Source of the DNA: Bathynomus jamesi
Lineage: Eukaryota; Arthropoda; Malacostraca; Isopoda; Cirolanidae
Assembly (NCBI GenBank): GCA_023014485.1
Contig: JAJOZX010000088.1
Coordinates: 1,719,001-1,783,000 of the forward strand
Length of the DNA stretch: 64,000 bases
Reading direction: 5' to 3'
The notes under the pieces were generated by a model, which did not search any database, was not told the origin of the DNA, and saw nothing but the letters and a program-made list of their open reading frames with translations. The translations under genes and the position numbers were made by a program. Within the stretch, counting starts at the first letter, position 1; every line of letters starts with the position of its first letter. Of this stretch, positions 22,965-34,350 are shown in pieces.

Positions 22965-23165
22965 AAACTCTCCAGCGCCTGTGGTTCAGTGAGTAACACT
23001 TTCTCTGTTAACGAAGTAAAGTCATTGACAACGGTAGTTCGACTCCCGATGATGTTCACTAAAAATAATCCAGGGGTTATCGCAATGCGCGGCGTTCGTC
23101 TGGCCTAAGCTCTCTGTCAGTGTCTGGGACTCATCACAAAATTCTGGTTCATGAAACTCTTCATT
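22965..23165 (+). mobile_element. tRNA-derived SINE, type B
   Basis: Head GCGCCTGTGGTTCAGTGAGTAA, B box GGTAGTTCGACTCCC, body with GGCCTAAGCTCTCTGTCAG and GTCTGGGACTCAT. A second copy in opposite orientation is at 36,540-36,770 and a fragment at 23,925-24,020. Confidence 0.7.
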
Positions 23166-23465
23166 TCCTATCTGCACAGCGGGAGCCATGTTGAAGTTAA
23201 AAGCAAACTTACTGTCTTCTTTTACAACTCAGTTATTTTTGTCTGTTTGATACTATTATTTTAATACACGAATATAGTATCATGCATGAGCTTTCAGTAA
23301 AGTCTTGAACGTTGGTAGTTTATCCTTTTTTGAAGTTTCTTTTGAGAAGAAAAAGGAAAACAAAGAACAGAGGTGTTGGCATTTTTGGGGCTTTCCCATC
23401 AGATCGGAATTAGACCAGCTAATATAGCTTATTACTAAAATTTAATCAGATACTTCCGTTTATAT

Positions 23466-23507
<42 letters not shown>

Positions 23508-23924
23508 TACGCAAACTCGTATGTATTAGAACACTTATTGCTTAATCATAAAATTTGAATTATCTTTGATAAAACAATAAAAATTGATTGCTCAGTTTTC
23601 TACACTGTAATTCAGTTTAGACCAAGTCATTTGCCTCGCTAGTTTTCGTCCTTCTCACGATGGACGAAGTTGGCTCATAAAAGCCGAAATTTCATCAGCC
23701 GCACGTAAAGAATTGATTCGCTTTTCCCAACTTTGAAGGAGGATGTTTTTACGAAGAGCAAAATATAATTCAGAGAAAAATAACAAAATTCTTCAAATGA
23801 GCTCAAAATAAGAAAATTTTTCATACATAAAATAAAAATGTCATTCCTTTTATTAGTTTGTATATTTAGACTCATTTGGTTTATCCGCATTTTGTTCTAT
23901 TTTTTATCTTTACCTATTTCCTTA
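23166..23924. other. Unassigned sequence with a (TA)n tract
   Basis: Contains a TA tract at about 23469-23506. The remaining sequence shows no ORF above chance or repeat partner. Confidence 0.6.
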
Positions 23925-24020
23925 ATATGAAGTAAAGACAATAAGGTCGAGGGTTCATTCCCGATGTTGCTGATTAATAGTAATACAGGAATTAGTGCAT
24001 TGGGCCACAATAATGTGACT
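23925..24020 (+). mobile_element. SINE type B fragment
   Basis: GGTCGAGGGTTCATTCCCGATG (B box region) followed by a body like that of the 22,965 SINE (TAATACAGGAATTAGTGCA). Confidence 0.5.
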
Positions 24021-24053
24021 TAAGAACTGGGCCAGTTTCTGGTCCTTGTTACT

Positions 24054-24054
24054 G

Positions 24055-24089
<35 letters not shown>
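24054..24089. repeat. (ATT)n microsatellite
   Basis: Twelve or so ATT units. Confidence 0.95.
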
Positions 24090-24106
24090 CTTCTAACACC
24101 CAATAT

Positions 24107-24137
<31 letters not shown>

Positions 24138-24138
24138 T

Positions 24139-24213
24139 GAGAGGAGGAGCGACAAGCTTGACCTTCGTGAAATGAGGAATCATCGCACGGAACATTTGAA
24201 AGGTTGAAAGGTA
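24139..24213 (+). mobile_element. LINE C 3' terminal fragment
   Basis: A second short copy of the LINE C tail (GAGAGGAGGAGCGACAAGCT ... GGAACATTTGAAAGG), again starting at a TA tract. Confidence 0.75.
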
Positions 24214-24225
24214 TATAGTATATAC

Positions 24226-25493
24226 ACAGGGGCACTCAATATATTTTGCCCCCACCAATTTTTCTTAGAAAAATAATAGACATGGGGTTGAAATGTATTT
24301 TGGGCCGTAAGTTTGAACTTTCTGCGTTTCACATAACCAGATTTTTCCAGTTTGAACCTCCCCTCTTTCTATAAAACCACTTTTAAATGCCATTGTATAA
24401 AACAGATGGTTAACGCAATTTCGAAAATGGCGTCTGACAATGATGTGCGTCGTAAACAGAGAGCTGTTATCGAGTTCTTAAACGCAAAGAAGGAAACAGT
24501 TGGAAATATTCATAAACGTCTACTAAACGCTTCCGGAGATGCTGTTGTTGATCGAAGCACAGTTGAACGCTGGTCTAAACGTGTGAGATCATCGGAGAGA
24601 GGGAGAGCCAGCCTCGATGATGAGCCATGCAGCGGTCGCACAGCATCGGCTGTGACATCTCACACTGTGCAACGTGCTAACACCATCATTCTATCAAATC
24701 GGCTCGTCACATACAAGGAGCTATCACTGGAGCTAGAAATTAGTGAAGGAAGTGTGAATACGATAATTCAGCAACTGGGATACTCAAAAGTGTGTTCACG
24801 GTTTGTTCCTTGCCAACTGACTGTAGACCACAAAGCCCAAAGAAAAGAAATTGCTTCTGAGTCGTTGATTCGATACGAGACAGAAGGGGATGACTTCCTT
24901 TCACGAATTGTGACTGGGGATGAGACTTGGGTACACCACTTTGAACCTGAAACAAAACACCAATCCATGGAGTGGCATCACGCAGACTCCCCACGCAAGA
25001 AAAAGTTCAAAATGGCTCCCTCTGCAAGAAAGGTTATGGACACCATCTTCTGGGACATGAAAGGAGTGATTCTGGTGGACATTATGAAGAAAGGAAAACA
25101 ATCAACTCAGAGGTATATATTGCTACCGTACAGAGACTCCAGAGACGTATAAAGCGAGTTCGACCGGAGAGAAAACTGGAAGACGTCCTTCTTTTGCAAG
25201 ATAACGCAAGACCACACAACAGTTTGCAAACAAGAGAGGCCATCACAAAAATGCGCTTGACTGTGTTACCCCACCCTCCATACCGCCCCGATGTGGCACC
25301 TTCAGACTTCCATTTGTTTGAGCCAAAGAAGGATGCTATTCGTGGAAAAAAGTTTCAGAGTGACGATGAAGTTGTTAGGAGGTTAAAAGGTGGCTCCAGC
25401 GTATGTAACTACTTGTGTACAAAATTTCTGGAACTTACAAGGAAACTTGGAAAGAAAATAAAAGGTGTGGCAAAATATATTGAGTGGCCCTCA
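24226..25493 (+). mobile_element. mariner (DD34D) element, copy 2
   Basis: Same TIRs as copy 1 (CAGGGGCACTCAATATATT and ...ATTGAGTGGCCCTCA). About 110 bp near the 3' end of the transposase are deleted at about 25400, so the element is shorter. Confidence 0.9.
24427..25400 (+). pseudogene. mariner transposase, copy 2
   Basis: This is the best-preserved N-terminus of the three copies: ATG 24427 (MASDNDVRRKQ) is open through the helix-turn-helix (VERWSKRVRSSERGR) and TGDETWVHHFE. A frameshift near 25097 (a missing base after KKGK) moves the rest to the next frame with QDNARPH and YRPDVAPSDFHLF. The His before the second Asp is changed to Gln and the C-terminal about 35 codons are deleted. Three differences from copy 1 in the catalytic blocks indicate separate decay. 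Confidence 0.9.
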
Positions 25494-25513
25494 TATATAT
25501 ATATATATATATA

Positions 25514-25675
25514 TATCTTCTTTTTCTTCTTTGTCGGCAGCATTTTCCCACGTCTAAGTGGGGTTGCTGTTCCTAATCCGCCTTCGCCACTCACTTCTGT
25601 CCAACGCCACATCTGCCGCCAGATTTCGCTCCCTCATATCACCCTCCACACACTCTCTCCATCTTATCCTCCGCC
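25514..25675 (-). mobile_element. LINE B, 3' end (left of the hAT insertion)
   Basis: The minus strand encodes RIRWRECVEGDMRERNL and AADVALDRSEWRRRI before a stop, the usual C-terminal end of this type of non-LTR ORF2. It is contiguous with 29,488 onward once the hAT element is removed. Confidence 0.75.
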
Positions 25676-26572
25676 CAGTGGCGTACTAAGGGGGGGACGA
25701 GGGGGGCGATCCTCCCCGGGTGACAGCCAGGAGGGGGGGTGCCATCGGGAGAGTTGAAATAACAGTCCAAGTTTTCAAACCAAATGAAAAATTCGCCGAA
25801 GTAAGAAAAAAAATTTAAAAATGTTCAAACTATTACAACAGCTTAGTGTTAATTTCCACTATAAAATAATTTTTATTTTTATTGGCAATACAAAATTTAC
25901 AAACGAAAAATTAAATATTTGATAAAAATTACATCGAAAGGCGAACGTTTGTTGACGTTTTAGTCATCAGTTTGTTGAGCATAGCCAGCTGGCTGCAACT
26001 GACATTCCAAGTCTTGTTCACTTGACACTGTGACTCCACATACATGAGGTATGTTTCATTAAATAATTATGATAAAGCATAAAGTGCTGGTGTTTATAAC
26101 AATATCATGGTACTTATACCAGTGTCCAGTAATTTTTGACAATGTGGTATCATAGTGATGTTTAAGTGTTTATAAATGATAATTAATGATAATTAATAAT
26201 GATAAAAATAATGATAATTAATTGTCTCTTCTTGTCTGGGTTGATAATCTGATAACTCAATGGGTATCTGGTTGGAAAAAGTTTGAGAACCACTTGTTTG
26301 AAGCTTTTCTGTTGTAATAAATTTTTTTTACTTCTTTATTTACTGGATATACTGTTAATTTTCATTTTGTCAGTGGTCCAGTTATTTGTGAGTAATGCTC
26401 ATAGATTTCTGCGTTTTTAGGAGTCGTGTTTGCAAAATAATAATAATAATAATAATAATAATCACAGACAATTTGTTCAGTTAATGTATTTCGAGTCATA
26501 ATAGTTCATGCTTGTTATGTATGTTCATGCTTTATACCTTTTGATTTTAAAATTTTGCAGAAAACATTCACT

Positions 26573-29160
26573 ATGAAGCGAAATCGACCCAGTAGATTCC
26601 AACAAAGAAAAATGAAGAAGGCAAGAGAAGAAGTGGCTCAGGCAGTGTACGGATCAATTTTGAAGTATGTGACGCCTTCAACATCAAGTGCAATAGGAGA
26701 AAGTCCTGAAGATATTCAGCCTGGTGAATCTGAAGGGCAAATGCAAGAAGCATCTTCACAAGAGGATTCAAATGAGAGAGAGCAAGGATTGGATGATGGC
26801 AATTCATCTTCCAAAAGCAGTGAAACTGATGAAGAGGAAGGAAACGCCAGCAGAAGTCCACACCAACAGGAGGAAGACTCTGATGAAGAAGAGGAGACGG
26901 ATAGATTTTCAATTTATTCTGATGTCGCTGCTTGGCCAATCCCGGTTCCAAATGACTTGAGAGTTGATCTTATTAAGAGGGGAAGTGAACCCTTCCAAAA
27001 TAGAGATGGACCTTTCAGTGCAGTTCAAAGACAAGGAGAGAAATCCAAAGGGAAGAGTCGACAGCTGACCACTGCATGGTTCTATAATGCTCTGCCAAAT
27101 GGCGAGAAAGTTTTGAAAACATGGATGGTTTACTCTCCATCAAAAGAAAGTTTGTTTTGTTTTTGCTGCAGACTGTTTGCTCTTGATGACAAAGGAATTG
27201 GAACATCCAGCTTTGTCACTGGGTTTCAAGCATGGTCGAAGCTAAACCCAAAGGTGTCTGACCATGAGGCTTCTGAGCAGCATCTCTCATGCCTGGAGAA
27301 ATGGAAGACCTTGGGAGCAGGGTTGAATCTTCAAAAAACCATTGATCAAGTTTATCAAGCAACAATGGACAAGGAGAGAAAGAAATGGAGGGATATTTTA
27401 CATCGCCTCTTGGACGTAACCTTGTTTCTGGCTCACCAGAATCTTCCTTTTCGTGGTCACAAAGAGGACATGTCATCAGCAAACAAAGGAAACTTCATGG
27501 AATTGGTAGAGTTACTGTCAAATTATGATCCAGTTTTGAAAGAACATTTTGTAAGGATTAAGAATTCTATTCCATCTGGGAGGAGAATGGCTTCGTATTT
27601 ATCTCTAAAGATTCAGAATGAGTTCATTTGCCTTTTGGGAATTACGTCAAAGAGAAAATAGTGGCTATCAAGAAAGCAAAGTATTTTGGGATTCTTTTTG
27701 ACAGCACTCCTGATGTGTCCCACACTGATCAGATGTGTGAAGTGATCAGATACGTCCATATTGAATGTGACAAAGTTGAAGTAAAGGAATCATTCTTGGG
27801 CTTCTTCCCTATTGCCGGAAAGACTGCTGCTGAGCTCACAGGGGATGTCCTGCGACATCTGGAGAGAGATGGACTGGACATAAACCTGTGCCGTGGTCAA
27901 GGATATGACAACGCTGCAACTATGGCTGGGATTCATGGTGGTATTCAGTCAAAGATTAGAGAGATTAATCCCAAGGCTTTGTTTGTGCCTTGTGCAAATC
28001 ATTCTCTGAACCTTTGCGGAGTGCATTCATTTGGAAGCGTTTCTTCATGTGTGACTTTTTTTGGAACCTTGGAGAGAGTCTATTCCTTCTTTTCAGTCTC
28101 AACTCATCGATGGGAAGTGCTGATGGAGAATGTAGGCATGGCAGTCAAAAGACTTTCCCAGACAAGATGGAGTGCTCATTATGACGCTGTGAAACCAGTG
28201 AAGGCAAATTTTGAAAAGCTGACCTCAACCCTTGAAGTACTGTGCGATCCCCAAAAAAATGTGGACACAAGAGGATCAGCTCAGATTTTGCTGTCTGCTC
28301 TATGTGATTTCTCTTTTTTGAGTTACCTTTCTTTCTGGTGTGAAGTCCTGGAAGAAATTAATCTCACACAAAAGATTTCGCAAACAGTTGGAATCAGCCT
28401 TGAAAAGTGCAATGTGAAGCTCCAAGCTCTAAAACTGTTTCTTGAAGATCAGCGCAATGAAACTGTGGAGAGGGCCATTCATTATGCAACTACAAAGTGT
28501 GAAGAAATGGACATTTCTATGGAGAGAAAAGGGAGAGTGAAGCTCCGAAAAAGGATGCCAGGAGAGATGGCAAAGGATGCTGGTCTCACATTGCCAGAGG
28601 AAGTAAAAAGGGCTATGTTTGAATGTCTTGATCGCTTTCATCAAGAATTGGAGATTCGTTCTAAGGCAACGGATCAAATTCTGTCAATCTTCGCTGTTAT
28701 TCAGCCAAACACTTTGGTTGTTGCAACAGAAGAAGAACTTCGGAAGTATATTCCAAATTTGACTCAGATTTTCGATGAATTCTCTGATGAAGATATCAGT
28801 GTGGAAATTGGACGACTTCGGAGGCATTTGGAAGCTGCCAAAATCAGCGGTGAAGAGGCAAAGAAATGGACAGCATTGCAGTTTCTGGAGTTTATTTTGA
28901 AATGGGATTTTTGTGAATCTTTGCCAAGCTTGTCATTGTGTTTGAGATTCTTTTTGACTGTCTCTGTGTCTATTGCTTCATGTGAAAGAAGTTTTTCCAA
29001 ATTGAAATTGATAAAAAATTTCTTTCGCTCGACCATGAGTCAGACAAGATTGACAAATCTGGCTTTACTTTCAATTGAACATGAATATACAAAGAAGGTG
29101 AATTTTGACGAGGTCATTGATCAATTTGCAGAAATTAAGGCTCGAAAGCAGAGACTGTGA
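26573..29160 (+). pseudogene. hAT transposase, ZMYM-like (TTF zinc finger, hAT C-terminal dimerisation), one frameshift
   Basis: The start ATG at 26573 follows a good 3' splice site (TTTTAAAATTTTGCAG, ending 26560), so a leader intron is likely. N-terminus: basic, then a long acidic/serine region. Next a TTF-type zinc finger (KTWMVYSPSKESLFCFCCRL), then the DUF4371-like RNase H region (GILFDSTPDVSHTDQM, VPCANHSLNLCG) and the C-terminal SIASCERSFSKLKLIKNF dimerisation motif. The two frames (26573-27661 and 27628-29160) are joined by one missing base near 27638. Otherwise about 870 codons are open. It is the youngest-looking autonomous hAT in the window. Confidence 0.92.
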
Positions 29161-29233
29161 ATCCTCTCTATTTACCTTTGAAGAATAGGCTGAGGCTCAG
29201 CCTATTCTTCAAAGGTAAATAGAGAGGATTCAC
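29157..29233. repeat. 77-bp perfect palindrome at the transposase stop codon
   Basis: Arms 29157-29194 and 29196-29233 (38 bp each) flank a single base. The left arm includes the TGA stop. In RNA it would be a very strong hairpin and may act in 3' end formation, or it may be a snap-back scar. Confidence 0.9.
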
Positions 29234-29487
29234 GCTCAGCCGCTGAGCGTTGAGACTGGATTTCCTGTGTTTTTTGTATAAAATAAAATGCAGTATTACC
29301 TGTTCACTGAATTTTTAATGTCCTGCATTTTTCTTATTTCCAATTTGCTTATGACAGTACTGTACTGTTTAAAAGTCTACTTGCAAACAGAATATATTTT
29401 TCTGCGTGTTTAAATTTGAGAATTATTTATGGGGGGTGCCAAAGGAAGGATCCGCCCCGGGTGCCAAATACTTTAGGTACGTCACTG

Positions 29488-29963
29488 CCTCGGCCTTCCC
29501 CTTCTTCTTTCAGGTGGTTCAATCTCCATAACTCGTCGCCCAATATATTCATCCTCTCTCCGCATGATATGTCCAAACCTTCTAAGCCTTCTCTCTTGAG
29601 CTTTCTTTGACACCTCTATTACTTTCGTCGTTCCACGAATAAATTGATATCTAATTTTATCTGTTCTCGTAACCCCATACATCCATCTCAACATCCTTAT
29701 TTCTGCTACATCCATCCTTTTCTCCAGATTCTTCCTCATAGGCCACGTTTCCGCACCATACAACATCTTTTATCACACAGTACCCCAGACACCTTCCTCC
29801 AATTATTCCATCCTGATTGTACACTATTATTCACTTCCCTTACCAGCTCTCCACCATCCTCTACCCACGATCCCAAATATTTAAAACTTTCCACCTTCTT
29901 CACCACCTCATCTTGGAATCGCACCTCATCTCTCTGCCCCTGTCCCGCATTGTACTTCATGTA
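29488..29963 (-). mobile_element. LINE B, C-terminal part of ORF2
   Basis: The minus strand encodes LYGAETWPMRKNLEKRMDVA, EIRMLRWMYGVTRTDKIR and GRPRQ in one frame, and upstream VKKVESFKYLGSWVEDGGE in another. These are the conserved post-RT motifs of the RTE-like/related non-LTR group. Confidence 0.85.
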
Positions 29964-31327
29964 CGGGGCTCCAATAAACCTTAGCCCCCCGCCCATGGCC
30001 TAAACCATTAGAGGTACAGTAAAACTAAACATACCTTACAAAAGAGAATTTAATCCTGCATTTAATGAGAAACAATTAAAACTTGGTGTTCCCGCCATTG
30101 GCTTCCAAGACAGCCTGAATTCGCTTTGGGTAGCTTGCCAAAAGTGACGTGAATAGATGTTGATCGTTACGCAAATTTGCTAAAACAGTTTCAATGTGTT
30201 GCGTCATTGTATCCTTCGAAAATCGATTTGCTGCAGATTCTTGAAACAAGAGACATTCAACCTTGTCTTTTATAACTGATCCAATGTGTTCACAGACGTT
30301 CAGGTCAGGAGAATTTCCTGGCCATTCTTCATTTCCAAAGAAATCGATCTCATGGTTCCGCAACAACTGTTGAGTGGCTAATGCCTTAAAGCAGGGGGCC
30401 TTATCGTGCAGAAGTGTGACCTGATCGACATCCATAGCATTGTTTGGGTTTCTTAGAAAAGGAATGACATGCTGGGATAGAATAATATCACGAAAATACT
30501 GTCCATCCCAACTCTGACCATTCGGCTTCAGCACCCACATGAGCTTCTTTGCAGTGAACAAAACACACCAACACAGTCTGGACTTTTTAATAATTCGCGA
30601 TAATGTTCATTGTCATCGATTTCATCTGGTGTTGTGGCCCACACGTGATCATTTTGGTAGTTAGGCCGACGTGTTACGTAAACAAAAAATTCATCGGAGA
30701 CAGCTAATGCATGAAATCATCAACATCCCAATCTTCAAGATAATGGGCAAACCACTTTCTCTCATCGATGTTAAGTTGAGTTTTTCTTGGCTTTGGAAGT
30801 TCATGCCAAGGCTTTAAACCTTGCCTATGACGGTAAGTCGAATGATCTCACCACTAACGATCTTTCTTCTCAACACTTCGATCTCTCTAGAAAGTTTAGC
30901 ACAGCTGTTTTTCCGCTTACGTGTACCGCTTTCAATGATGTCCTTTGTTTCCTGAGGGAGTGGCAAATTTGGGCGCCCAGATTTGGTTGTATCCATTTCA
31001 CATTCATCCAAAGTTTTATTCCAATTTCTTTTGACGAAGTCCTCACTTCTTCGCAACTTTTTGGCAACCCATGAACGTGTTATAAAGGTGGCTCCAGCAT
31101 CACGAGCTTCCCGAAATGTTATTGCTCGTATGCGATCTATCACACGTTGCCTCTCCGAATCACCAATTAATTGAGAAGCCATTATATTATCACTTTATCA
31201 GCTAGAGTAATTTTAATACCTGCAATAAATAAAGAATTTTATATATTTTTATAATCACTAAAAACTATTTCGATATAAGTAAACATGTAAGCTGCAAATG
31301 GGGAGGCTAAGGTTTTTTGGAACCCCT
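29964..31327 (-). mobile_element. Tc1-like element inserted in LINE B with exact TA duplication
   Basis: TIRs CGGGGCTCCAATAAACCTTA and the complement ending GGTTTTTTGGAACCCCT. TA is present on both sides (29962-29963 and 31328-31329). If the element and one TA are removed, LINE B reads on as ...AKTEYMKY..., a conserved string. That proves the boundaries. Length 1,364 bp. Confidence 0.9.
30076..31182 (-). pseudogene. Tc1-like transposase with DD37E-type spacing
   Basis: The N-terminal frame (31182-30814) begins MASQLIGDSERQRVIDRIR with a helix-turn-helix and ends after frameshifts in 30561-30814. The C-terminal frame (30561-30076) has LLHDKAPCFKA and WPGNSPDLNVCEH. Counting between Asp and Glu gives 37 residues, longer than the 34 of classic Tc1. 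The usual Asn after Asp in HDNAPC is Lys. The middle portion is broken, so the first catalytic Asp is uncertain. Confidence 0.8.
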
Positions 31328-32545
31328 TACTCTGTCTTCGCCCTACTAATCTTCAAACCTCGGTTTTTCCAGTGCTGCCCTCCACCTTTCCAGCTTCCTC
31401 TCCACCTCCTCTCTGCTCTCTGCACACAAAACCACATCGTCGGCAAAGAGCATACACCATGGCGCCTGCTCCCTCACCTCCTCTGTCATTACATCCATAA
31501 CAATGTCGAAGATGTATTGGCTCAAGGCCGATCCCCGATGGACACCAACTTTCACTTCGAAACTTTCCGTCAGTTCTGCGCTACATCGTATTTGAGTACG
31601 TGACCCCTTATACATATCCTGCACCAACCTCACATACTTCTCCGGCACTAATTTTTCCCTTAAACACCACACCTCTTGCCTCAGTACTCTGTCATACGCC
31701 TTCTCTAGATCTATGAACACTATGTGCATTGTGCAACTCCCTCTGCCTCTCTCTATATATCTTTCCATCAACTGGCTAAGTGCAAAAATGGCATCGGTTG
31801 CCTCTCTTCCCGGCATGAAGCCAAACTGCTCTTCCGCTATGCTTGTTTCTTCACTCAACCTGCTCTTCACAACCCGTTCCTAGACCTTCATTGTGTGCGA
31901 CATCAGTTTAATTCCTCGATAATTTGTGCATTCCTGGACATCTCCCTACCCTTTAACTATTGGGACCAGCATGCTTTTCTTCCACTCTTCTGGCACTCTC
32001 TCCTGGTCATATATCTTGTGCATCAAATCGCTAAGGATGTCTACTCCTTCCACCCCCAAACTTTTTCAAACTTCCACTGGTATCTCATCAGGTCCTTTAG
32101 CCTTCCCATTTTTCATTGTGTCCAATGCTCTCTCCACCTCTTCTCTTCCCACACACATAACCATTCCTTCGTTTGGTAACCCTTCTTCCCTTATCAATCT
32201 AAAATTTTTCTTATTCAACAACCTTTCAAAGTAAACCTTCCACTGTGCCTTAATATCCTGCATATTAGAGATCACTCCACCATGCTCATCCTTTATTTGC
32301 CTTATATGTGTAATATCCTTAGTTGCCTTATCTCTTGCCTTTGCTATTTTAAATACTTTCTTTAGCCCTTCCCTTGTTTCAAGTTCCTCATATACATCTC
32401 TGTATGCTTCGCTTTTGGCCTTTGCCACCGCAGTCTCAGCTTCTTTCTTTGCTCTCCTATACCTCTCTTTGTCTTGGTTTTCCCCTGTGTTGACCCATGT
32501 CTTCCACGGTTTTTTCTTCTCTTTCACTTTATCCTGTAGGAGAAT
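31328..32545 (-). pseudogene. LINE B reverse transcriptase (ORF2), minus strand
   Basis: From the right: 32602-32066 encodes the pre-RT region and start of RT (MKNGKAKGPDEIPVE). 31870-31346 encodes the core: EEQFGFMPGREATDAIF, FIDLEKAYDRVLRQEVW, VGVHRGSALSQYIFD and the catalytic FADDVVLC. There is a frame change near 31900-32065. The family is RTE-like by these motifs. No endonuclease is seen within the retained part, so the 5' end is truncated near the SINE at 32,558. Confidence 0.85.
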
Positions 32546-32557
32546 TACGACTTCTGA

Positions 32558-32690
32558 ATGATCGGGGACCTTGGTGTAGTGGTTAGCATGTCTGACCGGC
32601 AATTGGATGATCCCGGGTTCGGTTCCTGGGAGGTGCCTCGTTTTTGATTTGTTCGTTCTTTCTCCTCATCTTGCGCGGACGCTCTTCTAC
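32558..32690 (+). mobile_element. tRNA-derived SINE, type A relative
   Basis: A box TTGGTGTAGTGGTTAGCATG, B box GGGTTCGGTTCC, then a body and an AAAAAA/TA/TG tail at 32745-32785. Confidence 0.65.
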
Positions 32691-32732
32691 ACAAGCGTCG
32701 TTCTGTACATTAATTATACTGTGTTGTTTGCA

Positions 32733-32781
<49 letters not shown>

Positions 32782-32789
32782 TTGTTTTC

Positions 32790-33160
32790 CATTTTACTAA
32801 ATTTTAAAGTTAGTATAAAGTTTAAGATACATTTATTTTGTGGAAGATGGTAATTGATGCAGATATGAAAGGATAATCAAAAACTTTTCCAATAAAATTA
32901 CCAGAGAAAAATATATTAACATATTTCCATCGTAAGTTATTTCTGAAATCGAATCAAACTTTACAAAGAAACTTCTTAAGCGAATGAACATACGTTGGAG
33001 TAAAGAAAGCTAATTAAACTTACACACTGAAATTGCGGTCAAAACTTCGACAGTATTGATCTTATTAAGCACATAATGTAATGTCTTCAGTTTGTGAGTT
33101 TATTGCAAAGGTCTGATATATATATATATATATATATATTGTGTGTGTGTGTGTGTGTGT

Positions 33161-33193
<33 letters not shown>

Positions 33194-34350
33194 GTGTGGG
33201 GTTTTGTCACGCATCTACTTGACAGTTATCGACGTTGGTCTAAATCCGTTTGTGGTCCCAATCAGCATTTGATGACGTTGTATCCGCGGAAGTCTTGTTA
33301 AGCGCCCCTTGTACACGGCATGGCAATGTTTGTAATAAAATTACTTTTTCACTTTTAGTACCATGAACAAGATTCAGAGTGCGTAGCGCGTCTCATACAA
33401 TTTGAAATATGATTGGTGGTTGAATGGAAACACATAAATTCACTTGGCTTTAATTGTATGAATCAAATAAATGGAATTTATGTTTGTAACATTTTCAAAG
33501 TAATTTAAATTTAGAATTTAGAATTTTTAATGAAGTGAAAGGGTTTTACATTTATTTAAACTTAGAATTATGCCTAAGAATTATTCAAATTATATTTAAC
33601 CACGTTATTAGTAGTGATAAACGTTGAATTTTAACTAAAAGCTTAAACGCGAGTTAATTCATACAAAAATGCGAATTTTCCACAAAAGAGACATAATTCA
33701 AAATAATATTAAGGAATATAGTGTCACAAATTCGATAATCGCAAATCGTCAGAGAGCCTGCTTAGAATGGAGGCAAAGAATTAAGCAAAGAACGGGGTAG
33801 ACGACGTTCATCGAACTTTTATTGCAGAGGAGGCGGAGGATAAAGCAGTTTAAGAAAATAAGGTTACTAAAAGAATTCTATAGGCAAAAGGAACATTTTA
33901 GGCTATTTTAGCAACGGGTTGAAAAATGGTTGGAGAAGGTTGAAACTTATGTTGTAGAAAGGGCAATATAAGGGAAGACGAATTATATAGTAATGTGGCT
34001 AAGTATTCCTTATCTATGGGAGTTGTAAAACAGTTTAATAAAATTTAATTAAGCAAACGAGTGTCAGTTTAACGAGATACATTCTTATAAGTGCTAAATA
34101 AGTGCTAAAATGCCTTCCAATGGCGTAGTTGGTTTCAAACATAGGTTATAGCAACGAGGGGTGGGGGGGTGAAGAAAAATTTATGTGATATGTCGGCGGT
34201 CGCATGAATTATATCCGAGACACATGAAAAGGAAACCTGTAATGCTTTGAGACGACAATCATTGTATTAAAGTTACACGAAGGAAAGGCCAATTCGTCAA
34301 CGACGAACTCATATGTAACACGAGAGTTTTGACTATGTGATATATATACA
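32790..34350. other. Unassigned AT-rich sequence with a long TA/TG microsatellite
   Basis: (TA)n(TG)n at about 33116-33195. The remaining 1.4 kb shows no ORF above chance, no RNA gene and no repeat partner. Confidence 0.6.

Larger units (their letters stand above)
25676..29487 (+). mobile_element. 3.8-kb hAT element (ZMYM/TTF-type), nearly intact
   Basis: Ends CAGTGGCGTAC and GTACGTCACTG. The 8-bp flanks CCTCCGCC (25668-25675) and CCTCGGCC (29488-29495) differ by one base, fitting a hAT duplication. The body contains one transposase gene with a single frameshift, an (AAT)n tract at 26438-26461, and a 77-bp palindrome at the transposase stop. The insertion interrupts LINE B. Confidence 0.9.

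Noticed and set aside
31298..32234. Plus-strand ORFs over 31.3-32.2 kb
   Set aside because: They are shadows of the LINE B reverse transcriptase on the minus strand.
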